Shown here: piece after piece, positions 25,701-36,800 of the stretch
Numbering within the stretch: the stretch's first letter is position 1
Layout: each line of letters starts with the position of its first letter
DNA from: Rehmannia glutinosa
Taxonomy: Eukaryota > Streptophyta > Magnoliopsida > Lamiales > Orobanchaceae
Length of the DNA stretch: 64,000 nucleotides
Assembly (NCBI GenBank): GCA_016081115.2
Contig: CM071932.1
Coordinates: forward strand, 61,070,267 to 61,134,266
Direction: 5' to 3'
Made by a program: the position numbers and the translations under genes
The notes under the pieces: model-generated
The model's input: only the letters and a program-made list of their open reading frames with translations
Database searches by the model: none
What the model was told of the DNA's origin: nothing

Positions 25701-25940
25701 CAGTGTATGTTGTTCACTAACGGACGTTGCATCGACTTGTTCACCTAGCACAAGTTGATTGTTGTACATGTAAACCAATAAGTATCATAAAAATGTAATA
25801 AAGTAATACTTTATTCGGATAAGTTATTTATATTTACCTTCAACGATTTCAATATCATCTTCATCACTTGAAAGAACAACTAATGCATCCAAATTTTCAC
25901 ATTCCTTCATTGGTGCATTGTTTTGATATTGATTCTCCAT
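22799..25940 (-). pseudogene. FAR1/MURA-like MULE transposase, multi-exon, with stops
   Basis: The first exon is 25940-25838 (MENQYQNNAP...), with a good donor (GAAG|GTAAAT). It encodes LVVLSSDEDDIEIVE, a SUMO-interacting-motif pattern. The long exon (about 25098-24181) holds the FAR1 zinc-binding domain (YRDHGRALGFSARKPT, CSCEGTKR, RTGCNASLRVKL) and the catalytic core (VIFDTTYRTNRY with the first Asp, ITLFIDQDQAIANAI with the second). After an intron (about 24180-23960) come QWHLYQNAL, SSQRSESTNNAM and the SWIM finger (SCKKFEECGILCCHSLRVL). The C-terminus is Lys/Arg-rich and ends at 22799. Stops after VGVNHH and KKAM and a frame change near 23590 argue for a dead copy. It would cut and join MULE ends. 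Confidence 0.85.
25101..25837 (-). repeat. Three tandem copies of an about 252-bp exon-intron unit in the transposase 5' part
   Basis: Starts at about 25101, 25354 and 25605 (periods 253 and 251 bp), the third ending near the first exon. Each unit has a short exon-like block encoding GEQVDAT...EQHTL (DEQVDAT...KQHTL in the middle copy), a GTATTA donor and an intron rich in TAAAATGTATTACTTTT. The middle copy has lost its likely CTAG acceptor. Confidence 0.88.
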
Positions 25941-26021
25941 TGCATATGAACAGTGGGAAGTAGTATTATGTGGATAATAAGTAATGATTTCTCAAATATT
26001 TGATCAATATAGGAGTTGCAA

Positions 26022-27524
26022 TGTTAAGCGTGAAAACACTCACCTAATCTATCGCAAGTGTACGGTTGTCAAATTTTAATATAGTGTAATGAGTAGGGTT
26101 GTCGTATCCACAGGAAATGCGTGTATAAGTACCAAGTATAAATTACCTATGTTATATTTGACTGATCAATAATAGGTGGATTTCACAATTTATAAATAAA
26201 AACAACTAGATGTAACTAATTAAAATATATACATATAAATCTATGGGAGAATAAATTCTAGAGATTTGATTAACCTAGTTTTCCCTTATATTATCAATAT
26301 AGTTTATCAATCACAATGTATCAATTTATAAGCCATGATTCCTACTATAATCATTTCCTCTCTCAAGTGACAAATGATTGTGATTTTAATTAGGAAATTA
26401 ATATCTCTATAAAAATCACTAATTAAAATCTCAATAAAAACCATGAATCTCAATAAATGACTTCAAAGGTTTCACAAATTTCTCAATTCTATGAAATCTT
26501 AGGTTATGATATTTCAAGGTCATGTATTCAATCACCTTTCTCAAGAATCAAATCAAATACACCCAATCATATAAATTATTGATCAAGTAATTTAGAAGCA
26601 ATTAATCCAAATAGCACAAATAAATTGAAGCATATAGATTGATAAACCACAATCTCAAAACATAAGTTCAAACTTTGATTACATCAACCTCTAGAATTAT
26701 AGAGTTTAGCTCATGATGAAAATACAAATATCCATAACAAAATGAGAATACATCTCAAATGATATACAAGAAACAACAAAGACGGAATTAAAGAGATTAA
26801 AGAAGAATCTTATGTATTTCTAGATGATAGATGTCTTCCATCTTCTTCCCCAACTCTTCCCTTGTGCCTTGGTGGTGTTTGTTTTCATCTCCGGGTGTTC
26901 TCCAACCCTAATTTCAAGCCCCAATGTGTCTATTTATAGTACCCCATGGTTTTGAGATCTGAAAATGAAGTTTTCTTGTTTTATCCGCCCAGGGGCGCTG
27001 CGGCGCTAGGGCACGGTGCTGCAGCGCCCGTCACGCCAACTTGCACGGCGCTGCGGCACCAAAAGGGGGCGCTGCGGCGCCACCCCACTGACTGGATTTG
27101 GACCCTGCGCTGCAGTGCCACTCAAACTTCCGAATTTGCTTTTGGGGTCTTCATAAGAGTTGTATCCCTATCTCTTAGCTTTTCATAGCCACTTGAATCA
27201 GCTCAATATCAATTTTATAGAGCGAGTTATGGCCAAAATATTAAACGCTGCCAGTGCTGGAAATTCCAGACGCGTTTGGACGTTTCTTGAGATCAATCCC
27301 CTTGTTATTTGATCATCCATGCTTTTTTGACACACGACTCATTACTATAACTCTAGACTCAATATAATTGGCCCACAATATGGCTTTGGTCACTCAAATG
27401 ACTCAAAACAACGGAAATTAACACATAACCTATGAGATATAATAAAAATGACTCAAAGAACTCAAAAACAACACAAAACTCTAGTCTGGAAAGCCCAAAT
27501 CAATGGTATAAGACCAACTGAACA
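26022..27524. mobile_element. Solo LTR, about 1.5 kb, TSD TGCAA
   Basis: Starts TGTTAAGCG and ends CTGAACA, giving TGTT...AACA termini, and is flanked by a perfect TGCAA at 26017-26021 and 27525-27529. The interior has no coding domain. Near its left end is 'atcgcaagtgtacggttgtc...tcgtatccacagg', a phrase I know from plant LTRs. At 26990-27120 a GC-rich cluster of GCGCTGCGGCGC-like palindromes stands out against AT-rich flanks. LTR family not identified. Confidence 0.72.
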
Positions 27525-27529
27525 TGCAA

Positions 27530-27805
27530 CAATTATTATACTCCTTTCTTCACATAGTCAAATCATCAAACACATTGTGGGTATAAATTGAATAATTATA
27601 ATAGAAAATTTGCAAGGTATATCAATGGAGAATTTGATTTGCAAGGTATATCAATGGAAAAAATCACTGATAGAGATCGATAATTTTGAATTGATATGTG
27701 TTTGTACATGTGAATATCATATTTCATGTTATGTTTTTCTTATTGGGATTTCTCCCGCTGGCGTGTTCCTCTTCAGCATTTGTCTTTTTTTTAATTAATA
27801 AATGG
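27530..27805. other. AT-rich flank of the solo LTR, small tandem repeat
   Basis: No gene. At about 27607-27660 a TTTGCAAGGTATATCAATGG phrase occurs twice in tandem. It probably continues the sequence interrupted by the solo LTR (possibly MULE subterminal). Confidence 0.4.
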
Positions 27806-27930
27806 TAGTTGGATCCGGGCACTGGGTTAATGGATCCGGTCGCTGGGTTGATGGATCCAGGTCCGGGGGCTCATCTCACGGATATAGATCCGTGAGACGG
27901 TCTCACAAGAGACCCACTCTATATTAAAAA
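27806..27930. repeat. GGATCC-containing short tandem repeat and GAGACGGTCTCAC palindrome
   Basis: Three copies of a roughly 22-bp TGGATCCGG...GGGTT unit are followed by CTCACGGATATAGATCCGTGAG (an inverted repeat) and GAGACGGTCTC. A relative in the opposite orientation is at 628-704. Confidence 0.55.
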
Positions 27931-28718
27931 CCAACTTCATATTCTGAAAGCTCATGTTCAAAAACTAGATATATCAGTATTTTTTTTTAAAAAGATATTT
28001 TAGTATTGTTACAACAAGAAAATGTAACTACAAGGATTTTCTAACAATAGAAAATTCGAACAAGATGTAGAAGAGGGTGGCCCCCAGCCTGGCCCACCCC
28101 ATCGCAGGTTAGCCCGTCTCAACCCACGGCCCAAACGGGGTAGTCCGTTTAGGCTTGCATATATAGGTTTATTATTGTGTATACTTAGAACAAAACAAGT
28201 AAAAATTGAAATGTGAGCGAATTTCATATAATTTATACCATGCATACTACGTATTTATGTTCTGCATGTATAGTATTCTAAATTTGCATATTTAGTATGT
28301 TCAAAGTGTATTACATTATAATATACAAATTGTGAGCTAGAACAAGCACCATATAACATGATTAATGTTGGACAGAGATTCGAAATCACCAAGATCAACA
28401 AAATATTATGTTAGAAGAGACGTGAGTTGATTGAAAGTGAAGACTAAAAGGACGTGTGATCGTGTTTGAAAATTAACTGACCCAAAATCGCGAGAGACAG
28501 ATATGGTAAGATCTTTTTTACCAAAAATTTAAGAAATAAAATTACACTCTTAACCCTGGCATTAATTTTGAAAATACATAATTGCCCTTAAACCTCCACA
28601 AAACTGGCAACATTACTAAAAAAAATTAAAATCTGAACCGTTATTGATTCAATCTAATGGCCACGATATGTTCCTGCGATCACACCTAAACGACTTGGTC
28701 TCATTTGAACCAATCTCT
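27931..28718. other. Intergenic sequence without supported genes
   Basis: AT-rich. About 28070-28140 is a GC-rich 'ggcccaccccatcgcaggttagcccg' type phrase common in decayed plant transposons. Nothing coding is recognised. Confidence 0.4.
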
Positions 28719-28737
28719 ACACACACACACACACACA

Positions 28738-28810
<73 letters not shown>
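28719..28810. repeat. Compound microsatellite (AC)n(AT)n
   Basis: About 32 AC units (28719-28782, one TC interruption at 28739) run straight into 14 AT units (28783-28810). Confidence 0.98.
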
Positions 28811-28813
<3 letters not shown>

Positions 28814-29844
28814 TTGGATCTGGTGAGTCAATATAATTTAGATAAGAACGTGAGACCAAATTTGGAGCATTAACCTCTTTTTTTTAACGATGCCGATTTA
28901 ATTGATTTTTATTTTAGTTTATATTTAATTAATGCTTATTAAGGATAAGTAGGTAATTTTATTGAATATCAGTAAAAAATGGGAGTTATTTTTGGTAGTG
29001 CCCATTCATATTCCGGATTTTTTGGGATTTGTTTGAAACCGTATCTCTGACCTTATCCGCTGTGAGAAATATGTTGCTTATTGAAGATACATATGTTGCT
29101 TATAGAAGACAAATACGTTTGCTTTTTTTTGGATATGTTTGAAAATGTATCTCTAAAATTATCTCTTTCCTTTCACAGTCAAACTTGCAATTAATATTGG
29201 CGCATTCCGCTGTGCGAAATATGTTGCTTATTGAGGACAAATATGTTGCTTATTTAGGCAGACATAGTTGCAATCACAAACTATTTCCTTCGATTTGTCT
29301 TTTTATATATATGTAATTTGTGTTGTTTATTTATGTCAACTATGTTGCTTATCAAGGACAAATATGTTGCTTATTTACACAGACAATGTGGCTAAGTAAG
29401 TATGCTATTTTTTTATGTGGACTATGTTGCTTATTAAAGACAATTATTTTGATTATTTGAGTAGACAATGTTGCTAATATGGGTGCAAATTTGTTGATTT
29501 AAATAGTCCATGTCTTGTATATATATTTTTGTTGCTTTTTTATGTCAACCGTGTTGCTTATTAATGACAATATGTTGCTTAGACATTGTATATTTGTTGC
29601 TTACAAATATTACGTAATGTTACTATGGTTTTAGATGGTAAGATAACATTTATGTTGTTGTATGCAACTTCCCTAATTTCATGAGATATGACTGATTGGT
29701 TTGGACTAATATACCCCCCTTTATCAATTTAATTAGGGATTTTATATATTTTAAGCATATTTATTATTAGTCATTGAAATTTGTTGATATGTGGTCCAAA
29801 TTTTGGTTTTACATACTTACATAATTGGTCTCATATAACTCTTC

Positions 29845-29846
<2 letters not shown>
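28811..29846. mobile_element. Putative non-autonomous element between two AT microsatellites, rich in TATGTTGCTTAT
   Basis: The segment is bounded on both sides by (AT)n tracts. Near the left end GTGAGACCAAATTTGGAG resembles, in inverted form, CCAAATTTTGG...TTGGTCTCAT near the right end. Between 29040 and 29640 about a dozen TATGTTGCTTAT-like cores recur with linkers such as (T)GAGGACAAA and TAGGCAGACA. There is no coding capacity. It could be a MITE or Helitron-like element that entered a TA microsatellite. Confidence 0.4.

Positions 29847-29879
<33 letters not shown>
29847..29879. repeat. (AT)n microsatellite
   Basis: About 16 uninterrupted AT units. Confidence 0.97.
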
Positions 29880-29884
<5 letters not shown>

Positions 29885-30000
29885 TGGAAAACATAACCCA
29901 GAGGGCCTTCAATTTGTTAAAATCCTTCTAGAGAAGCACATTACTAGTTGATTGTCATGTCCTTGGTCCAACTAGTAATCACCTCAATATATCATGTTTC

Positions 30001-30255
30001 CCTGACCTCTAGGGGCACAGACGAGTTGGTAAGTGGTAAGGTGACAAGAGTGTGGTACTCTGACGTTGCGGGTTCAAATCTGTGTAGTCATAGTTCTTTG
30101 CTGAAATATTGCAAGGGTTGTTTCTGGGTTCGTATCCTGTTGGTCCTCTCTCTTGTAGGGCTGCTACTCGTGCATATCCTTCGATTTACATCTTGCCTGG
30201 TTAAGGGACCTCTGGTTCAGGTGGGGTGTTTTTGCCTTAAGGAAAAACCTTTTGT
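30001..30255 (+). mobile_element. tRNA-derived SINE with 15-bp TSD
   Basis: Perfect AATATATCATGTTTC direct repeats flank it (29986-30000 and 30256-30270). Inside, TTGGTAAGTGG (about 30027-30037) fits a pol III A box and GGTTCAAATC (30071-30080) a B box, 34 bp apart as in tRNA-derived SINEs. The 3' end is CCTTTTGT. It would be pol III transcribed and mobilised by LINE machinery; the partner LINE is not known. Confidence 0.85.
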
Positions 30256-30270
30256 AATATATCATGTTTC

Positions 30271-30833
30271 TCTAATGGTCGTTACAAAATTTGGACTACT
30301 TGACCGCGAGGAATGTAACTGCGGAAACATGGGTTAATTTTTTTAAATCAAAGTTGAGCCTTAATTTAGGGATTTAGTGTAATTTCTTGTGAGTAAATAA
30401 CAAAGCTAGGATTCTGCTAATTTAGAGGATTGAAGGAAATTATAATATATTTTATGTGTATTTTTTTATCGGACTATTTTTCTGGTATTAATCTGTCTTT
30501 TTCTATGTAAATAGTGACGTAGTTAGAGGGACAATCTGGGCCCTGACCCCCCCCCTCCCGGCCTTTTTTTTGGGTTTTGTTTTACTAAGCAATCTTTTTA
30601 AAAAAAAAATAGTTAGGATTTATTTGATATTTTCTTGGTTTTTTTTTTTTTATTCGGTCCACCCCACTTCCATGTATCGGTTCACCCTGTTATGGTGTTT
30701 TGTATATAAGTGTAATAGTGCATTATTATTATGGGAAGTGAATTAGACTGAACCACTCATCATGTTCAATATTTCCCTAATTTGCCTTCATTTATTTTTC
30801 CTTTTTTAGGGGAACTTTTTTCACAGAAATAGT
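30271..30833. other. AT-rich intergenic sequence
   Basis: No gene seen. A C-run and a GGCCTTTTTTTTGGG phrase at about 30535-30590 look like transposon debris. Confidence 0.4.
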
Positions 30834-31465
30834 GGGGGTGGCCACGGTTCTAGAACCGTCGATTCCGATTCCTCATTTTGGAGGAACCGAAATTGAAACT
30901 ATTGTCTCACAGTTTCGGTTCCAAAACCAAAACCTACAGTTTCGGTTCCGGTCTGGAACCTAGTTTCGCCACGGTTCCGGTTTCGGTTTGAACCAGAACT
31001 GTTTGTTTATCTTTTGATAATTTTTAATTTTTTTAAAATGTTTTATCAATTTCAGTTACAAAAAAAAAGGGAAAAGAAATAAAAAGACTTGGGCGTAACA
31101 TTCAATTAGTTTTTGTACTTAATATACTAATAATATTAAATTGTGTATATATATATTATTAGAGTATAGAAGAATCAAAGTTCACGTAGTTCGTTTGCAA
31201 CATTTGGTCTAAAACGGGTCTCATATAGTTACGAATATAAAACATCATATTAAATATTTAACATTTCTTCTAACATATTTGTACCCAAAAAAAAGAAAAA
31301 CGTTGGTATTAACCTTGAAACAGACGGTTAAAACCGCAAGTTCCACGATTTTTGAGACCAAGGAACCAGAACTGAAACCAGTCTATATAGTTCCCGTTTT
31401 GGAATCATTGACCACGGTTCTAGTTCTGGTTTGGAACCCAATTTCGGTTCCATTTGGCCACCCCT
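30834..31465. mobile_element. hAT-like MITE / non-autonomous hAT relic
   Basis: The left end GGGGTGGCCACGGTTC (30835 on) matches, inverted, the right end TTTGGCCACCCCT (to 31465). Inside each end are many CGGTTCYGGTTT / GGAACC subterminal motifs, as in hAT elements with CAGGGGTGGC-type termini. The 8-bp flanks (AGAAATAG and AAGAGGTA) do not match, so the TSD is decayed or the ends are off by some bases. No transposase. Confidence 0.6.
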
Positions 31466-31682
31466 AAGAGGTAGGTTTTGCATTTGAGACTTTTAGAAAT
31501 TGAGCTACTCAATAGATATTGATTTGTGGGTTGTAACCGGTCCCGTTTATTTATATTTTGAAAAAGAATGCTTTTACTTTATGAGTTAAAAAAATAATGA
31601 ATACATAATTCCATATAGAATGCGATTACTCATATTTATTCGGTAATGAATATAAATATAATAAAGAGGGGTTTACACGTAA

Positions 31683-31754
31683 TCCGTTGTCGTCCAGCGG
31701 TTAGGATATCTGGCTTTCACCCAGGAGACCCGGGTTCGATTCCCGGCAACGGAA
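31683..31754 (+). tRNA. tRNA-Glu(UUC): tRNA-Glu (anticodon UUC)
   Basis: A 72-nt intronless tRNA. Acceptor stem TCCGTTG (31683-31689) pairs with CAACGGA (31747-31753), and A is the discriminator. The anticodon arm is TCTGG-CTTTCAC-CCAGG with anticodon TTC at 31716-31718. The T arm is CCGGGTTCGATTCCCGG. The D arm has AGCGGTTAGGATA (A box). CCA is not encoded, as expected for a nuclear gene. It reads GAA codons (GAG by wobble). Confidence 0.97.
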
Positions 31755-32051
31755 TTTGTTTTCCCCTTTTCAACATTAAGCTTTATCCTTCTGTAGTATG
31801 ATATGATTAATCCTTCTTTTTTTCCCCTCTAAATTTTACTATTTCTTAAGGTTAATGAGAAAGAAATTTGCTTCATCAAAATTATATTGTTCTCGTTTTG
31901 GTTCAAACAATGGTAAAAAACTGAACCAAGAGTCAAAAACATACGCACAACCCCGTGTACGCAAAACATCCTTAATTAAACAAACAATTATGGAATTCTG
32001 CATTAGCATTTTAGCCTTTGTCCTCGCCAATCCATCCCACTTAGTCACCTC

Positions 32052-32059
32052 CTATATAA
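32052..32059 (+). promoter_or_regulatory. TATA box of the chitinase gene
   Basis: CTATATAA lies 64-71 bases before the ATG at 32123, a normal spacing for a plant TATA box plus a short leader. Confidence 0.7.
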
Positions 32060-32122
32060 CAAACACACAATCTCGACAAAACTTCCAAGAACAAACACAA
32101 TTCAAATTACTCCTCACTTCCA

Positions 32123-33014
<892 letters not shown>

Positions 33015-33887
33015 TCCAGATATTTGGATATCAAGTTGTGATTGTTGAATTTCTGTGGGGAGAATGTAATTGTATGTTTGTGTAATTGTTGTTTACATGT
33101 AAAATGTACCTTAATTTCTGTTTATCTATCTGTTGATTTCCCTGGAAAAATGGATGTTTTAAGTTTTGATGTGATGGGATCAGTTAAGGTATTTGTTGGT
33201 AAGTTAAGGTATTTGTTGATATGGCTTAATTATAACAAATGCAATACTGAAACAAGCGAAAAAATAGTTACTAGAAATTATTTATCATGAATTCAAGCAC
33301 ATGAGAAGAAAGCTGTTGGGTAAAGAATATTGCAACATGGCTTCATAACCAAGTTAAGCACCTGATTCTTTTTTCCAGGGGAAGATTCATAGTCTAGTGT
33401 CAAAATAGAAGGGTTGGCCCCAAAATCATCCATACACAGAAGAATATAAGAACAGTCGAGTCTTTAAATGAAAATAAAAACTGAAACGCAAATTAAAATG
33501 ACCAACTAAGATGGTAGAGCTTCACAGACACCAATAGAATGCAATACAAACAAATACCTCCCAAATTTGAATCCAAGTACAAAATACAACATCCGAAATT
33601 ACATCAACGTTGGAAAGTGAGTTCAACCAGGAAATCCAACCCCAAATTTAAGATAACCAAAACACATGACATAAATAAGAACATGACTTGAATAGGAAAT
33701 ACACCAATACAACCACAGACAAACATCAGATTTTCAAGCCGGTATAACCAAGAACAGAAGTACAGAACCACCTCATCCAGGAAGCCCAAATGACAAAAAC
33801 AGGAGAGCACTATAAAAAGGAGTAATGATTTGCATGACCTTTGCCAAGTAGGTCATGGGATAACCAGAGCTGCCGTAAGAATAATAC
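33015..33887. other. Convergent 3' regions of chitinase (+) and U1-70K (-)
   Basis: No further gene. TTGTGTAATTGTTG-type far-upstream/polyadenylation-like sequence follows the chitinase stop. 33590-33887 is likely the U1-70K 3'UTR. A GTTAAGGTATTTGTTG repeat occurs twice near 33183-33220. Confidence 0.45.
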
Positions 33888-36800
33888 TCAGTGTTCACGA
33901 GAAAGTGACCTATCTGAACGCCGGTAATCCTTGTCTTTTGGCTCAGATGCATCTCGATCATAACCATAACCATCATCTTCCATTTGATCATATCGATCAT
34001 TATCACGGTCAGATTCTCTGTATCGGTCATAATCACCACCCTGGCCGTCTGGTATATCATACTGTCCCCGACCTTTTCCATAGTAGTCGTAGTGCCCATC
34101 TTCATGCTCGGTTTCTGGATGTCCATGCCCATGCTCAGGCTGATCAGACCACCCACGATGATCTCCTGCTTCTGCACTACCATAATTCCTCTCTCTTTCA
34201 CCCCGCCCATGCTTCAAATCACCACGTTCATAATCATATTCTGTGTCATGAGAACGGCCACGATCGTGATCGTCCCCAATTTCGTAATCCCTCTCTCTTT
34301 CCTTCTCCCTATCGCGATGATGATGATCACGGTCACGTTCCCTATCACGGTCACGGCCTCGGTCTCGGCCCCTATCGCGATCACGCGTTCGATCTCTCTC
34401 ACGGTCACGATCACGACCTCGGCCATGGTCTCTCTCACGGTCCCGATCTCTGTTTCTGTCGCGATCTCTGTGGTGCCTATCATCTCTATGGTCACGATCC
34501 TTTGATCTGTCATGAGACCGCTCACGAGATTTTTCCCGTTCCCTCTCCCTGTCTTTTCCTCTTTCACGGGATTTCTCCCTGTCGATAAAAATTTTTGGTC
34601 AGTCTCCGGATTTCATTTCATAGAATGCTAGCAGATAGACTTGAGATGACATGATAAGCCAAAATCCCTTCTGTTCTTAGCAAGAGATGAGAAGAGATCA
34701 ATAAATAAAATATATCATGGCGCTTTCTACAGCATATTTTACGTCCCAGAAAAACGAAAGAAATGAACTTCTACCAAATAGACTGTTCCATCTCTGTTTT
34801 AAGATACTGTCAGAATTAATTAGTATAGCAGAAACATGATCAATGATTCGCTCAGCTCGGTAGAATTGTTTGCGGCAGACATTACCTGTCTCGTTCCACT
34901 CTTGGCTCCTCTGATATAGATATTGCACCAGACTGCACTGGCTCTCTATAACATGAAAAGGAAAGGAACCTTATGTTACATTTTACAGAGTGAATGTAGC
35001 AACAAATTCAAAACAATATGTATAGAAATGAAGAATGATTTCAATCTCAGAAATTCTGATGAACAAGAGTTTTAACGTAGACAAAAAATGGAGGAACAAC
35101 AATAAACCATCAACTTGAAGTTTAAGGCATAAATTCACAAGGTTACAGTTCAACAGATTGCGGTCAACATAAGTTACGAGTGCATCAAAGCTAGTATCCT
35201 CCATTATAATCAAAGCTAAGAAGTCAATCTTACAGCAGATCAGATCTTTCCTTAATCCAATTCACAGTTCACACGTGAATACTTGGAAATCCTATTACTG
35301 ATATCTATGATTCTATGAATGTGCCAAAAATTAAATGAATTGGACCATCACATATGAGCGCATAAATGGTTTTTCCTTATACCGTGAATATGGCATTAAT
35401 ACTATTGCACATCCCAGTATCAATCACAAGTCATAACAGTTGTCAACTTTCCAATCAAGGTACAGTAGAGCAAATGACAGCCTCAAAATGATGGGTTAAA
35501 ACCTAAGGTTGTCAAATTGTCACAAACTTGCTTCACAAATCCATCTTTAATTATTTAATAAGCAAATAAAAAAAGCTTTAAATATGGAGCTATGCTGGGT
35601 CACCTTGGCCCAGATGGAGAAAACAGAATCATCACTAACATGGAATCAAGTATGGACTTGGTTTCAGAGACTACTAAAGATTCCTCAACCCAGATAAATA
35701 TATGAAAGGAACAACCTACAAACATGAAATTAATAGAGACCGACTTCTGTGATTAAATTTCAACAAACTCAAACGGAAGGGGGAAAAATTCTTGGAAAAT
35801 TGTAGTAGTTCCACAAAGCTTGTGAAGAAGGCATGCAAAGAAAGGGAAGCGTGGACCAGGTTGGGTGATCTTACAAAACACAGAAGACCGCTCAAGATAT
35901 TGACCTACTATTCACTACTTGCAAAAAAAGGGTGGAAACGTGGAGGAGAAAAATAAACAGAGTGAGAAAAACAAATGTTCAGCAAAAGGGGAAAATGTTA
36001 AATATAAATTGAGTCAGATTTTCTATAAATTATTTCAACACTTAAATAACTCAAAACTTAATTGCTTGTACCCAATATTGATGCAGAGAGTCATGTCATC
36101 ACAACTTGACCTTAAACTCAACCAGCAAGGGTCCAATCTAGGACATACATCAAGCATTCAAGCTATGGGGCCATAAATGGTCCAAAAATCTAAGGACACA
36201 TCCTTAGCATCATGAGGTACCCCTCAACCTGAGAAGGTTCCTCATCTGATAACTGGAAAACATATATACAAACTTCCAAGGACTTATTTGTGCAAGAAAT
36301 GCATAATAAGAATATCACTAGAATTACCTCCCTAAATGCTTCTGGTTAGCTTCTTCACTGCCAACCCGAGATGTTCCAAGTCCACCACCAAGCCTACGAG
36401 GCCGCCAGTTTGGAACAGTTCTACCGCGTTCAACATCCACGATCACCCTCCTATTATCAATCTTCTTTCCATCTGCTTGTTTATATGCAGCTGCATGACA
36501 TATAGACACCAATTATAGCCAAGAATTAAATAGGGACAAAGAGCAGAAGAGCAGTGGAAGCAGACCTTTCATATCTCGCGTATGCACGAATTCAATAAAG
36601 GCATAGCCTCTAGGCTTATTTGACTCTTTATCTGTAATCAAGCGGACCTGAAACTCACAAGGATATGATTATAAGCTACAATTACAGAATCAGAATCATC
36701 CGTACAGCGAACGAGCATCTTTTTCAATCACGACTTGATTTCATACAATTACTGTGTAATGAAAAGCCTAAGGGCACGGCAGACAGGCACTATGCCTAAT

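Larger units (their letters stand above)
1889..26016. mobile_element. Mutator-like element (MULE) carrying a Ulp1-like gene, interrupted
   Basis: Two convergent degenerate genes lie on either side of a later copia insertion: a Ulp1/C48-protease gene on + (1.9-7.8 kb) and a FAR1/MURA transposase on - (22.8-25.9 kb). Taking out the copia element (8594-22783 plus one TSD) joins the arms into about 9.9 kb. Plant MULEs that carry Ulp1-like genes are known (Kaonashi or KI-MULEs of Arabidopsis); many of them lack long terminal inverted repeats. I could not find convincing termini here, so both ends are approximate, and the right end probably lies beyond the solo LTR at 26022-27524. Both arms contain many AAAAGTATTAC-like motifs. 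The element looks inactive because both genes carry stops or frameshifts. Confidence 0.75.

Noticed and set aside
28644..28826. Open frame with a Thr-His repeat
   Set aside because: Created by the (AC)n(AT)n microsatellite.
29948..30337. 129-codon open frame
   Set aside because: Read-through of the SINE and its flanks.
33830..34588. His/Asp-rich + strand open frame
   Set aside because: It is the antisense of the Arg-Asp/Arg-Glu repeat exon of U1-70K.
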